Notes under the pieces: model-generated
What the model was told of the DNA's origin: nothing
What the model saw: the letters and a program-made list of their open reading frames with translations, nothing else
Database searches by the model: none
Translations under genes and position numbers: made by a program
Source: Haloterrigena turkmenica DSM 5511
Lineage (GTDB): Archaea; Halobacteriota; Halobacteria; Halobacteriales; Natrialbaceae
Direction of reading: 5' to 3'
NCBI RefSeq assembly: GCF_000025325.1
Contig: NC_013744.1
Location: 434,001 to 498,000, forward strand
DNA length: 64,000 nt
Shown here: piece by piece, positions 25,739 to 34,548 of the stretch
How the letters are laid out: every line of letters begins with the position of its first letter
How positions within the stretch are numbered: the first letter of the stretch is position 1

Positions 25739-26128
25739 TCACGTCGAATCCAAGGCGCGAAGACAGCCGAGAAGCGCCTCGAGACCCTCGTGGCGTCGAT
25801 ACCGAATCTCTCGCGAACGGACGTCGTACTCGACAATTCCTTTCTCCGATAGCATCGGCAAGTGAATGTGAATGATCGCGATCTCGAGACGATCGCGATC
25901 CGACCGGTCGTCCGATTGCCGGCTTTCGCGATCGACGAGATGCGTCGTTACTCCGTCGATAGTCGCCGTCTCGTCGGACGCGTCGATGAGGTACTGCAGG
26001 ATCGCTCGTCGATAGGGATGCGTCAGTAGTTCGAGTATCGCATCCGTTGAGAGGGATCCCTCGAGGTTGGTGAAATAGCACTCTGCTTCCGTCGCGCTAC
26101 CGTCGCTGTTACAGTCGTTGTGGTCCAT
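25739..26128 (-). CDS. DUF7344-like winged-helix regulator
   Basis: Acidic 129-aa protein from the ATG at 26128; an ATG at 26158 is possible but a TTAAC box about 25 nt upstream supports 26128. The domain ILELLTHPYRRAILQYLIDASDETATIDGVTTHLVD and the later HIHLPMLSEKGIVEYDVRSREIRYR are typical of haloarchaeal DUF7344 winged-helix proteins. It lies directly upstream of, and codirectional with, the hydroxyacyl-CoA dehydrogenase operon. Confidence 0.75.
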   Translation of the reverse strand: MDHNDCNSDGSATEAECYFTNLEGSLSTDAILELLTHPYRRAILQYLIDASDETATIDGVTTHLVDRESRQSDDRSDRDRLEIAIIHIHLPMLSEKGIVEYDVRSREIRYRRHEGLEALLGCLRALDST

Positions 26129-26158
26129 TCGTAGTCGTTTCCGTCCGTTAACTTCCAT

Positions 26159-26619
26159 GTGCTCCCATCCTCGACGTTACTCCCGGGTATCGGTCCCGTC
26201 ACTTCGACGATGGGACGCTGTCACGATCAGGTTACTGTGCTATACGGCTGCCGTTCGAATCCGTCGCCGCGTCTGGCAACTGTAACGTTCGTAGTCCTAC
26301 ATAAATGTGGTGCTTCGTTACTACACACCACACTGAACGCGTGGAACAATGCTTGATACTCGCAAAAGACCGAATCTCTATTCACCCCGTTAGATAGCTA
26401 TGTGGCGGGTCATCGCCAGTTCGACGAGCGGTACCGCACTCGTTCGATTGCCGCTCGTTTCGTCTCCGAACGACGGGAGTCGTACCTCTCGTCGATGGAA
26501 CGCCGACTCGAGCGAGTGTCCGCGTCGACCGACCCAGCGCTCGAATTCGACAACGAGTTCGCTTCGGACCGGTTCCCCGTCGATCGGCAGTGATCGACGA
26601 CGCAGTTGGAACGAGAAAT
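26159..26619. other. Gene-poor interval
   Basis: About 460 bp between two HTH genes on the same strand. Frames here are basic or Ser-rich and have no family resemblance; nothing else is seen. Confidence 0.4.
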
Positions 26620-26835
26620 TCATTGACAGGAATATCCGTTCTCCGTCCGTTGAACGTAGTCGTTTGCGACGAGCGACGCGAGTAGCGGGAAGAGCGTGAG
26701 TTTGGACAGATCGAGTCGGTGCTGAAGTTCTGACGCCGTCGCTGCGTCCGTCTGCCGGAGGGCGAGATAGACGAGTTTGGCCTGTGGCGATTCGAGATCG
26801 TCCGGAACTGCGAACTGCTGTTTACTTGTGGACAT
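26620..26835 (-). CDS. Small winged-helix DNA-binding protein
   Basis: Protein of 71 aa from the ATG at 26835; an in-frame ATG at 26847 would add four residues. The whole protein is a helix-turn-helix domain (ESPQAKLVYLALRQTDAATASELQHRLDLSKLTLFPLLASLVANDYVQR), similar to the TrmB/MarR-type domains of many small haloarchaeal regulators. There is no effector domain. It stands alone, so its target is unclear. Confidence 0.7.
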   Translation of the reverse strand: MSTSKQQFAVPDDLESPQAKLVYLALRQTDAATASELQHRLDLSKLTLFPLLASLVANDYVQRTENGYSCQ

Positions 26836-27047
26836 CATCCAGTACATGTGGCAACGGAATCACATATGAATGTTCTGTGTAGCGTGAGAACACTGGACAA
26901 TGATACTGGATCGAGGAGACTGCGAGACTGGGACGATGTGAAAATTGAACATCAGTACGGTGTAGAGAAGGCTATTTCTGCCCGTTACAGATCGTCGGCG
27001 TCAGCGTCACCGAACAGCTGATTCAGCGTGTAAGCGCCACCGCCGAT

Positions 27048-27092
27048 CCGGACTGCAACGAAGCACTACTGTCGCGTGCGATCGCAGTCCGG
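27048..27092 (-). terminator. 9-bp inverted repeat 3' of the DUF35 fusion gene
   Basis: CCGGACTGC (27048-27056) and GCAGTCCGG (27084-27092) are exact reverse complements, 10-54 bp beyond the stop at 27102. It is a possible 3'-end structure; there is no U-rich tail, so termination is uncertain. Confidence 0.25.
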
Positions 27093-27101
27093 TGGTCGAC
27101 G

Positions 27102-28523
27102 TCAGTCGCTACCCTCGTCGGTCGGCCTAAACTTGACGCCGTACCGCGGGACGCCTTCCTGCGTGTATATCCGACGGATCGCGGCCTCGACGGTGTCGTC
27201 GACCGACACCGATTGCGGATCGACGTCCGTGAGCTGGGCGGGGAGCGTAACCGAGCCGTGTTCTGTCTCGAGTGCCACGATCGCGACGGCGTACGCGCCG
27301 TCGCGTTGCTGGAGGTCCGCGAATTCGGGCGGGGCACCGCCCTGTTCGATGACGGTCACCGCGCGAACCGTCCCGGTTCGGGGTGCTTCGAACTCCTCGA
27401 ACTGGACACGTGCGTGACACTCCTGACAGGCGCCGGCGGGCGGGAAGGTAACGCCACCGCAGTTCGGACACGCGCCGGCGACGAGTCGGTATCGGTGATC
27501 GAGTGACTGCTGCCAGTTCGGCAAACTCACGTTCGCACCGCCGCCGGCGACCTCGCCGTCGACGATGTATCCGCGCTCGCGGAGGTACGTCGAGTAATCG
27601 ACCGTCTCCGTCGACTCGAGGTCGTCGATTCCGCGAACCGGAAGCGATCCCTCGCAAGTGAGCGCGGCCGCGCTACCGCCGCCGAAGAAGGCGGCGACGG
27701 TCAGTTCGTCGGTGTCGGCTCCGTCCAGCGCCGAGAGCAGTCCAACCGGGACCGTCGCCGCGCCGGCGTCGCCGATCCGGTCGGCTACCGTCCCCGCGGC
27801 CACGGCCTCGGACGAGACCGAGAGATCGCTCGAGATCCGATAGGGGAAGCCACCGTCACGCTGGTGCACCGCCGCACCGGTCGCCTCGGCCGCGTCGATC
27901 TCGAGCGACGACACTGCCGTCGTTACCGCCTCGCGAACCGCGTCCCGCTCGTACGTCGTGACTCCCAGGGAGTCGACGTCGCGGTCGCCGCGCTCGCGGA
28001 ACCGAATCCCCGGCGTCTCGTCGCTGTGCCACGCGACGTCGTCGATTGGAACGATCGGATCGTCGTCGATCACGAACGCTGCCCCGGCGGCGCCGAACGG
28101 ATGGTCCGCGTCGGCCGGCTCCCCTTCGGGACAGTCGGCGGCGATGACAACGGCGGGCCCGTCGGCGTCGAGCGCACGCGAGAGCGCTTCGGCGCCGGCC
28201 GCAGTGTGGTGGGTCGTAGTCATCGTCGCTACGCCTGCAGGGAGATCGAGCGCTCGAACCAGTCGCGGAACGAAATCGCCCTCCTCGAGCGGCGGAGTGG
28301 TCGTCGCGACTGCGACGGTCTCGATCGCCGAGCGATCAACGGCGGCGTCAGCGAGCGCCCGTTGGGCCGCCACGACGGCCATCGTCAGCGAGTCCTCGTC
28401 CGCGGCCGGAACGGCCTTTCGTTCGACGCCCGCGGCGTGACTCGTCTCCCACGCGGCCTCGAGGTCGTCGGCCGAGAGTCGGAACCGAGGAACGTAGACC
28501 CCGGCGGCGACGAGTCCCCTCAT
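27102..28523 (-). CDS. HMG-CoA synthase-like domain fused to DUF35 zinc-ribbon/OB-fold
   Basis: Protein of 473 aa. Residues 1-330 resemble the thiolase-fold HMG-CoA synthase family, but where the acyl-carrying Cys is expected (ACKAGTEAL in archaeal enzymes) this protein has HTAAGAEAL with Thr107, so it should not form the usual acyl-enzyme. The C-terminus is a DUF35 module: zinc ribbon CPNCG...CQEC, then an OB-fold (TGTVRAVTVIEQ...VTLPAQLTD). DUF35 proteins deliver or channel CoA substrates to thiolases. It overlaps the thiolase stop by four bases, indicating a complex. Confidence 0.75.
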   Translation of the reverse strand: MRGLVAAGVYVPRFRLSADDLEAAWETSHAAGVERKAVPAADEDSLTMAVVAAQRALADAAVDRSAIETVAVATTTPPLEEGDFVPRLVRALDLPAGVATMTTTHHTAAGAEALSRALDADGPAVVIAADCPEGEPADADHPFGAAGAAFVIDDDPIVPIDDVAWHSDETPGIRFRERGDRDVDSLGVTTYERDAVREAVTTAVSSLEIDAAEATGAAVHQRDGGFPYRISSDLSVSSEAVAAGTVADRIGDAGAATVPVGLLSALDGADTDELTVAAFFGGGSAAALTCEGSLPVRGIDDLESTETVDYSTYLRERGYIVDGEVAGGGANVSLPNWQQSLDHRYRLVAGACPNCGGVTFPPAGACQECHARVQFEEFEAPRTGTVRAVTVIEQGGAPPEFADLQQRDGAYAVAIVALETEHGSVTLPAQLTDVDPQSVSVDDTVEAAIRRIYTQEGVPRYGVKFRPTDEGSD

Positions 28524-29692
28524 GCGAGGACCTCCTCCTTTTCGAAGATGTGAACGGTGACCCCGCCACCGCTCCCGCCGACGTTGTGTGTGAGTCCGTA
28601 CCGGGGATCGTCGACTTGGACGTAGGCCTCGCCGCGCAGCTGGTCGAAGGCCTCGACGATCTGTCCGGTGCCGGTCGCCCCGATCGGATGACCTTTCGAC
28701 TTCAGTCCACCGCTGGTGTTCGCCGGGAGTTCGCCGTCGGGATCGGTCACGCCCTCTCGGAGCAACCGTCCGGCCTCTCCTCGATCACAGAAGCCGAGGT
28801 CCTCGTAGGCCAGGAGTTCGGCGATCGCGAAACAGTCGTGGACTTCGGCGAAGTCCAGCTCCGACGGGTCGATTCCGGCGTCCTCGTATGCGTCTTCGCC
28901 CGCTCGGACTGTGGCCGGGATGGACGTTAGCGACTCCCGCTGGAACAGCCCCACTCGCCCGCTCGAGGCACCGGTGCCCGCGACCCGGATCAATTCGTCG
29001 CTGTGCTCTCGAGCGACGTCTTCGCTCGCAACGAGAACCGCGCTCGCGCCGTCGGTCGTCGGACAGCAGTGATAGAGGTTGAGCGGATCCGCGACCGGCG
29101 GCGCGGAGACCGCGTCCTCGAGCGAGCACTCGAAGCCGAGGTGCGCTTTCGGATTCTGCGCCCCGTTACCGTGATTTTTCACGGCGACGCGGCTCAGATC
29201 TTCGACGGAGGCATCGTATTCGTCCATGTAAGCGCTTGCCATCTGTGCGTAGACGCCGGAGAAGGTGGTTCCGCTCATTCGTTCCCACTCGGTCTCTCCG
29301 CTGACGCCGAGCCACCAGCGAGTGTGATCGGAGCTCGCATCGGTCATCACTTCGTATCCGCCGGCCAGCGCGACGTCGACCAGACCCGAGCGGACCGCAG
29401 TCACTGCCTGCCGAAACGCGTAGCCGCTCGCGGCACAGGCGTTTTCGACTCGGGTCGTCGGAACGCCGTGAAGTCCGACGTGTTCCGTTACTGCCGGTCC
29501 GGAAAGTCCGATCTGACGGCCGCCGACGCCGAGCGTTCCGAGGAACGCCTCGTCGATCACGTCCGGTGATAGTTCCTCATCGACGCTGTCGATCGCCGCA
29601 TCGAACGCCTCATCGAACAGGGAGAGGTACGTTCGATCCGGAAACGAACCGAACGATGACTGTCCAGCTCCCAGGACGTATGCATCTCGCAT
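28520..29692 (-). CDS. Thiolase (SCP2/acetyl-CoA acetyltransferase-like)
   Basis: Protein of 390 aa. The nucleophile is Cys86 in VENACAASGYAF. HDCFAIAE and GGLKSKGHPIGATG provide the His-containing motifs, and the C-terminal NVGGSGGG replaces the second cysteine motif, as in SCP2-type thiolases. It cleaves or forms beta-ketoacyl-CoA. Together with the DUF35 fusion gene (four-base overlap) it resembles thiolase-DUF35 pairs such as BbsAB or steroid aldolases. A TATAAG box at about 29715-29722 supports leaderless transcription. Confidence 0.85.
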   Translation of the reverse strand: MRDAYVLGAGQSSFGSFPDRTYLSLFDEAFDAAIDSVDEELSPDVIDEAFLGTLGVGGRQIGLSGPAVTEHVGLHGVPTTRVENACAASGYAFRQAVTAVRSGLVDVALAGGYEVMTDASSDHTRWWLGVSGETEWERMSGTTFSGVYAQMASAYMDEYDASVEDLSRVAVKNHGNGAQNPKAHLGFECSLEDAVSAPPVADPLNLYHCCPTTDGASAVLVASEDVAREHSDELIRVAGTGASSGRVGLFQRESLTSIPATVRAGEDAYEDAGIDPSELDFAEVHDCFAIAELLAYEDLGFCDRGEAGRLLREGVTDPDGELPANTSGGLKSKGHPIGATGTGQIVEAFDQLRGEAYVQVDDPRYGLTHNVGGSGGGVTVHIFEKEEVLA

Positions 29693-29761
29693 GAGTCAAA
29701 ATATCTGTGCGGGTAACTTATAGATGACCCACGACGGCCGCCTCCAATGTGGCCGGTATCA

Positions 29762-29772
29762 AACGCTTTTTA
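29762..29772 (+). promoter_or_regulatory. TATA-like box of aldehyde dehydrogenase
   Basis: CGCTTTTTATC lies about 28 nt before the ATG at 29800. Confidence 0.4.
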
Positions 29773-29799
29773 TCGATCCGTCGGAAAAAACGATGTTGT

Positions 29800-31251
29800 A
29801 TGAGTTACACCGGTCCGACAGACCTGTATATCGACGGCAAATGGACTGCCGCGACGAGCGGCGAAACGTTCGCAACCGAAGACCCGGCGACGGAGGACGT
29901 CTATGCGGACGTCGCAAAAGCGTCAGCAGAAGACGTCGATCGCGCAGTCGGCGCGGCGTCCGACGCAGTCGATCGGGACGGCGACTGGCGCTCGCTCGAT
30001 CCGCGAAAGCGGGGCGCGTATCTGCACGCCATGGCGGACGCGATCGAAGAACGAAAGGATGAGATCGTTCGCGTCGAGTCCCGCGACAACGGGAAGACGC
30101 CGTTCGAGGCCACTCTCGACGTGGACATGGTCATCGACACCTTCCGATATTACGCCGGCTGGACCGACAAAATCGAAGGTGATGAAGTGCCGGTTCCCGG
30201 AGACCGGTTGAACTACACCGTTCGAGAGCCGGTCGGCGTCACCGGCCACGTGATCCCCTGGAACTATCCCTTCCAGCTCGCCGGACGAAGTCTCGCGCCG
30301 GCGCTGGCCTGCGGGAATACGGCGGTTCTCAAACCGTCCAGCACGACGCCGCTATCGGCGCTGTACTTCGCCGTCGCGGCGGAAGAAGCGGGACTACCCG
30401 ACGGCGTGGTGAACGTCGTGCCCGGTCGCGGGAGCACCGCCGGCAACAGACTCGTCGAACACCCGGACGTCGATCACATCGCGTTTACGGGAAGCACGGG
30501 CGTCGGGAAGGGCGTCATGGAGAGAGCCTCGCAGAACGTGACCGGCGTGACGCTCGAGCTCGGCGGCAAAGGACCGAACATCGTCTTCCCGGACGCCGAC
30601 CTCGACGCGGCCGCCGCCGGCTGTCACTACGGAATCTTCATGAATGCCGGGCAGATGTGCTGGGCGGGCTCGCGGCTGCTCGTTCACGAATCGGTCGCCG
30701 ACGAGGTGGTCGATCAGGTCGTCGAACGCGCCGAGTCGACGCCGCTCGGGAGCGGAATCGACGACGACGGACGGATGGGACCGCTCGTCAGCGAGAGCCA
30801 CCGACAGGAAGTTCTCGATTACATCGAAACCGGGAAAACCGAAGGAGCGACGGTCGCAACCGGCGGCAGCGTCCCCGACCACAAGGAAAGCGGCTACTTC
30901 GTCGAACCGACCGTCTTCACCGACGTCACGAACGATATGACGATCGCTCGGGAGGAGATCTTCGGTCCCGTGCTCTCCGTTATTGAGTTCTCCGACCGAG
31001 ACGAAGCCATCGAAATCGCCAACGACTCTCCGTACGGCCTCATGGCCGGTATCTGGACGTCGGATCTCCAGACGGGCCACGAGGTCGCGGAGTACCTCGA
31101 TTACGGCATGGTTAGCATCAACGAGTACCCGGTCACCCAACCGCAGACGCCGTTCGGCGGCTTCAAGCAGAGCGGCCACGGACGCGAGCAGGGAACCGAA
31201 GCGATCCACGAGTACACCCAGACGAAAAACGTCAACATCAATCTCGAGTAA
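29800..31251 (+). CDS. Aldehyde dehydrogenase (NAD(P)+), betaine-aldehyde-DH-like
   Basis: Protein of 483 aa from the ATG at 29800. Catalytic Cys287 (NAGQMCWAGSR), general base Glu253 (ELGGKGPN), cofactor loop FTGSTGVGKGVM and C-terminal PQTPFGGFKQSGHGREQG. It oxidises an aldehyde to the acid. In a ring-cleavage pathway it could supply the dehydrogenase half of PaaZ, with the MaoC gene as the other half (inference). It is divergent from the thiolase. Confidence 0.85.
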   Translation: MSYTGPTDLYIDGKWTAATSGETFATEDPATEDVYADVAKASAEDVDRAVGAASDAVDRDGDWRSLDPRKRGAYLHAMADAIEERKDEIVRVESRDNGKTPFEATLDVDMVIDTFRYYAGWTDKIEGDEVPVPGDRLNYTVREPVGVTGHVIPWNYPFQLAGRSLAPALACGNTAVLKPSSTTPLSALYFAVAAEEAGLPDGVVNVVPGRGSTAGNRLVEHPDVDHIAFTGSTGVGKGVMERASQNVTGVTLELGGKGPNIVFPDADLDAAAAGCHYGIFMNAGQMCWAGSRLLVHESVADEVVDQVVERAESTPLGSGIDDDGRMGPLVSESHRQEVLDYIETGKTEGATVATGGSVPDHKESGYFVEPTVFTDVTNDMTIAREEIFGPVLSVIEFSDRDEAIEIANDSPYGLMAGIWTSDLQTGHEVAEYLDYGMVSINEYPVTQPQTPFGGFKQSGHGREQGTEAIHEYTQTKNVNINLE

Positions 31252-31391
31252 GCGTTCCGGCGGTCGATCGTGTATTCGGCGCTCGAGAGGCGAGTCGATA
31301 TCGGAATCGCTGGCCGATAGTCGAGATCCGATCGACGACCCGCGGAACGCTCGCGAACTTTTATGGGGATGCATCCCGCGCATAGCACTGT

Positions 31392-32552
31392 ATGACGCTA
31401 ATTGAGAGTGTCCTCTCGGACGAACACCGCGAGTTCCGCGAGCGGGCGGACGAATTCGCAACCGACGTCGTGGAACCGGAGGCCGAACGGATCGAAAAGA
31501 CCGACGAGTTCCCTCGAGACGTGATCGAGAAAGCGGGCGAGCGAGGATTGCTCGGGATTCTCCTTCCGGAAGAGTACGGCGGTCAAGGCTCGGACTTCCT
31601 CTCGTATTGTCTCGCGGTCGAACGGATCGCGCAAGCGAGCGGTGCCGTCGCCGAGACGATCCAGGGACACACGTTCGCAGCGCTCCCGATCGCGAACTTC
31701 GGAACCGAGGAACAGAAAGCGGAGTATCTCGAACCGATGACTCGGGGTAGAAGCATCGGTTCGATGTTACTAACGGAACCCGACGCGGGGAGTTCACCGA
31801 GCGAGCTCTCGACGATCGCGGAAGTCGACGAGACCGAGGGGGGCTATCGGATCACCGGCGAGAAGTCGTTCGGAACGAACGCCGGCGTCGCGGATGTTCA
31901 CCTCGTCGTTGCGCGAAAACGACCGGCGCCGGCGGAAGGACACGGCGTGAGCGTGTTCATCGCCCCCGGCGTCGACGATCGAGAGGGGTTTACCTTCGAC
32001 CGCGCGGAATTCATGGGGATGCGCGGACACGTTACCGGCGATTCGACCTTCGAGAGCGTCTTCGTCGACGAATCCGCCCTTCTCGGTGAGATCGGCCACG
32101 GATTCCGAATCGCAATGGGAACGATCGACATGGCACGTACCGGACTCGGTGCGATCGGGACGGGAATCGCCAGGGCGAGTTTCGACGAAGCGGTCGAGTA
32201 CGCTGGAGGCCGCGAACAGGGCGGCAGTCCGGTCGGTGAGTACCAGGCAGTTCAGGTGTTGATCGCCGACATGGACGCCCAACTGGATTCGGCGCGCCAC
32301 CTCGTTTACGACTCCGCGGCAGCGATCGCCGACGGAAACGGCGACACGCGGAAATCGAGCAAGTCGAAGTACGTCGCCAGCGAAGCGGCGGAGTTCGTCA
32401 CGCGAAATGCGATGCAGATTCACGGTGGGAACGGATATCGGACCGATCTCCCCCTCGAGCGATACTACCGCGACGCGAAAATTCTCAGCATCATCGGTGG
32501 GACGACGGAAATACAGAAGACGACGGTCGCAACAGAAGTTATGGATATTTGA
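31392..32552 (+). CDS. Acyl-CoA dehydrogenase
   Basis: Flavoprotein of 386 aa with the three-domain ACAD layout: LLGILLPEEYGGQGSDF, the FAD/substrate segment MLLTEPDAGSSPSELSTIA, the beta-domain close ITGEKSFGTNAGVADVHLV, and C-terminal MQIHGGNGYRTDLPLERYYRDAKILSIIGGTTEIQ. The usual YEGT glutamate near the end is replaced by IGGT, so the catalytic base is probably at another position, as in several acyl-CoA dehydrogenase subgroups. It introduces a 2,3 double bond. Confidence 0.85.
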   Translation: MTLIESVLSDEHREFRERADEFATDVVEPEAERIEKTDEFPRDVIEKAGERGLLGILLPEEYGGQGSDFLSYCLAVERIAQASGAVAETIQGHTFAALPIANFGTEEQKAEYLEPMTRGRSIGSMLLTEPDAGSSPSELSTIAEVDETEGGYRITGEKSFGTNAGVADVHLVVARKRPAPAEGHGVSVFIAPGVDDREGFTFDRAEFMGMRGHVTGDSTFESVFVDESALLGEIGHGFRIAMGTIDMARTGLGAIGTGIARASFDEAVEYAGGREQGGSPVGEYQAVQVLIADMDAQLDSARHLVYDSAAAIADGNGDTRKSSKSKYVASEAAEFVTRNAMQIHGGNGYRTDLPLERYYRDAKILSIIGGTTEIQKTTVATEVMDI

Positions 32553-32648
32553 CTGATTATCGCGGCAGTATCGATATCCGGCCTCTAGTTCGCCAGTACT
32601 CGAAGCGAGCCGCGAGCTTTTTTCTGCTTCGTTCGCTATCGCTACGAG

Positions 32649-33530
32649 ATGACGGTATCTGAACGAGAGATAATCGACGTTCACGTCCACATGAATCCGT
32701 TCTGGCGAATGGACGCGGACGCCAAACGAACGCTAGAGGAACACTCCGCGGATTTCGAGCGAAAAGTCGAACTCGCGCGGAATCCCGAACGATTCCTCGA
32801 ATACCTCGACGAGCAGAACGTCGCGACCGCGGCGATCATCAATTACGTGAGCCCGATTCTCGGCTATACCCACGCCACAAACGAGTGGGCCGCGGCGTTT
32901 CGCAGCGAGGCCTCCGAGTCCGAACGCGTGCTCGCGTTCGGTGGGTTCGATCCGCGAGTTGCCGACGATCCCACAGCGGAACTCGATCGAATCCTCGACG
33001 AGTTCGAGCTCGACGGAGTCAAGATCCACCCACCTCATCAGGGTATCTCTGCGAACGATTACCGGGACGATCCGGATACCCGCAACCTCGAGGAACTGAG
33101 ACAACTCTATGCACGCTGTGCCGAGGCGGACGTTCCAGTGATGTTCCACACTGGAACGAGTATTTTCTCGGGCGCTCGGTCCCGCTACGCGGATCCGATG
33201 CCGCTCGATGACGTCGCTGTCGACTTCCCGGACCTCAACATCATCATGGCCCACGGCGGTCGACCGATGTATACCGAGGAGGCGTGGTTCCTGCTTCGCC
33301 GTCACGAGAACGTCTATCTCGATATCTCGTCGTTTCCACCGTCGAACCTACTCGAGTATTTTCCGGAAATCGAACGCGTCGATGATCGTGTTCTGTTCGG
33401 CAGTGATTGGCCTGGACCGATGGTACCGGATATCGGCGACAACGCCGCGATCGTCGAAGAACTTGAACTGCCGGAGAATACGATCGATCGTATTCTTCGG
33501 ACGAACGCGGAATCTGTGTTCGATATATAA
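32649..33530 (+). CDS. Amidohydrolase-2 family metal-dependent hydrolase/decarboxylase
   Basis: TIM-barrel protein of 293 aa. Metal-site motifs are DVHVHMNP near the N-terminus, GVKIHPPHQG, VMFHTGTS, IMAHGGRP and LFGSDWPGPM, the order found in ACMSD and gamma-resorcylate decarboxylase relatives. These enzymes hydrolyse or decarboxylate aromatic and related acids. It is the last catabolic gene before the IS-rich segment and is followed by two hairpins. Confidence 0.8.
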   Translation: MTVSEREIIDVHVHMNPFWRMDADAKRTLEEHSADFERKVELARNPERFLEYLDEQNVATAAIINYVSPILGYTHATNEWAAAFRSEASESERVLAFGGFDPRVADDPTAELDRILDEFELDGVKIHPPHQGISANDYRDDPDTRNLEELRQLYARCAEADVPVMFHTGTSIFSGARSRYADPMPLDDVAVDFPDLNIIMAHGGRPMYTEEAWFLLRRHENVYLDISSFPPSNLLEYFPEIERVDDRVLFGSDWPGPMVPDIGDNAAIVEELELPENTIDRILRTNAESVFDI

Positions 33531-33550
33531 CTGATCTCCCGATACGAACT

Positions 33551-33568
33551 GCTCTTTATGCAAAGAGC
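33551..33568 (+). terminator. Perfect hairpin after amidohydrolase
   Basis: GCTCTTT (33551-33557), loop ATGC, AAAGAGC (33562-33568), 20 bases after the stop codon. This is a compact terminator-like stem. Confidence 0.45.
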
Positions 33569-33576
33569 ATGGTATA

Positions 33577-33605
33577 CGCCATTCGTATACACAATTCGAA
33601 TGGCG
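33577..33605. repeat. Second hairpin, 9-bp stem
   Basis: CGCCATTCG (33577-33585) and CGAATGGCG (33597-33605) are exact reverse complements with an 11-base loop containing GTATAC. It lies immediately after the first hairpin. Confidence 0.45.
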
Positions 33606-33665
33606 GCCACGACCTTGATAGGAGAACATGTCAATAAATGCCCTATTATGACCGGGTTCGATTAA

Positions 33666-33686
33666 TTACAAATGTACTGGTGTAAA
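33666..33686. promoter_or_regulatory. TTTACA-N10-TGTAA palindrome, copy 3 (inverted)
   Basis: TTACA, ten bases including GTAC, TGTAAA. Read on the minus strand, its left half and centre (TTTACACCAGTAC) are identical to copy 5 at 45934. Confidence 0.45.
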
Positions 33687-33779
33687 TAGTCGGAAAATGA
33701 AAACAACCGCCGTATACGATACGCCGATTTGCGCTTTGAGCGATTATGGGGGGACGGTATCGGGTCGCTGGTAGCGTAC

Positions 33780-34375
33780 CAGACTCGCTGATGTCCACGA
33801 GAGTTTGACTCTCGTACGACCTCCTGGAGTGCTTTGTACTCCAATGCTCGACGAATCGAACATTCGTCTCGACAGCAGAACGCAATGCGTTCTGAGGATG
33901 GCGAAGCCGCTACAGATTATGATTGATGAAACTCCTGTCAGGATTACTGGCAATTGGTCTTGGGCATACGATGCAATAGAACTCAACCCTAAGTTGCTCC
34001 TCGATGTCGAGTTCTTTGGACGACGAGGTACCAATATAGCTACCGCGTTGCTGTATGAAGTAACCGAGAAACACAATCTCCCTGCTGCTGAGTTCCTCGT
34101 TGGTGGTGCCAGATATTTGACCGCCCCTCTCGATTAGGATTGGTCGGTCGCCCTGGCTACGTCGATCGAAATCGCATTGAAAAGTTGTTTCATACCCGTA
34201 AATTACGGGTCGACCGCTTCCATAACTCATGGGTCAGCAGTTGGGCGAGTGCTAGTGGTTTATTTGTGTATTTTACACACTACTATAGTACACAACGACC
34301 GCACCAGTCACTCAACGAACAGACATCAAGAGGAGTGCGAAACTGGACAGTTCCTTCCCACCCCGATATAAACAT
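33780..34375 (+). pseudogene. Decayed IS6-like transposase, fragment A
   Basis: The DDE-core translation can be followed in two frames. One contains IMIDETPVRITGNWSWAYDA and EKHNLPAAEFLVGGARYL and stops at 34137. The other continues with RNRIEKLFHTRKLRVDRFHNSW and HYYSTQRPHQSLNEQT. A functional copy would need these joined, so at least one frameshift is present; the N-terminal third is barely recognisable. Related haloarchaeal elements have the same block order. Confidence 0.75.
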
Positions 34376-34497
34376 GCGGGTGATTGTGTTCTTTGAACTG
34401 ATTTTCCGGATTTGATTTTAAGATATAGTTAAATCCTCTCCCCAATCCTGTATTTTATTTAACAATAGTCGATATATGGTGGATATTTGGGGCATAT

Positions 34498-34515
34498 GTC
34501 AAATATTTATTAGTA
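34498..34515 (+). promoter_or_regulatory. TATA-like box of Bat-type gene
   Basis: AAATATTTATTAGTAAGG lies about 40 nt before the ATG at 34549, in a stretch distinctly more A/T-rich than the flanking catabolic genes. Confidence 0.35.
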
Positions 34516-34548
34516 AGGCATATATTGTCTAAAATCCGTATAGAATCT

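Noticed and set aside
26985-27065. 26-residue open tail (RIGGGAYTLNQLFGDADADDL) on the minus strand
   Set aside because: Looks like a protein C-terminus but has no start codon after an in-frame stop; too short to call even as a remnant.
30394-31797. 467-codon minus-strand frame
   Set aside because: Runs antisense across the 3' end of an aldehyde dehydrogenase and the 5' end of an acyl-CoA dehydrogenase; composition is that of a shadow.
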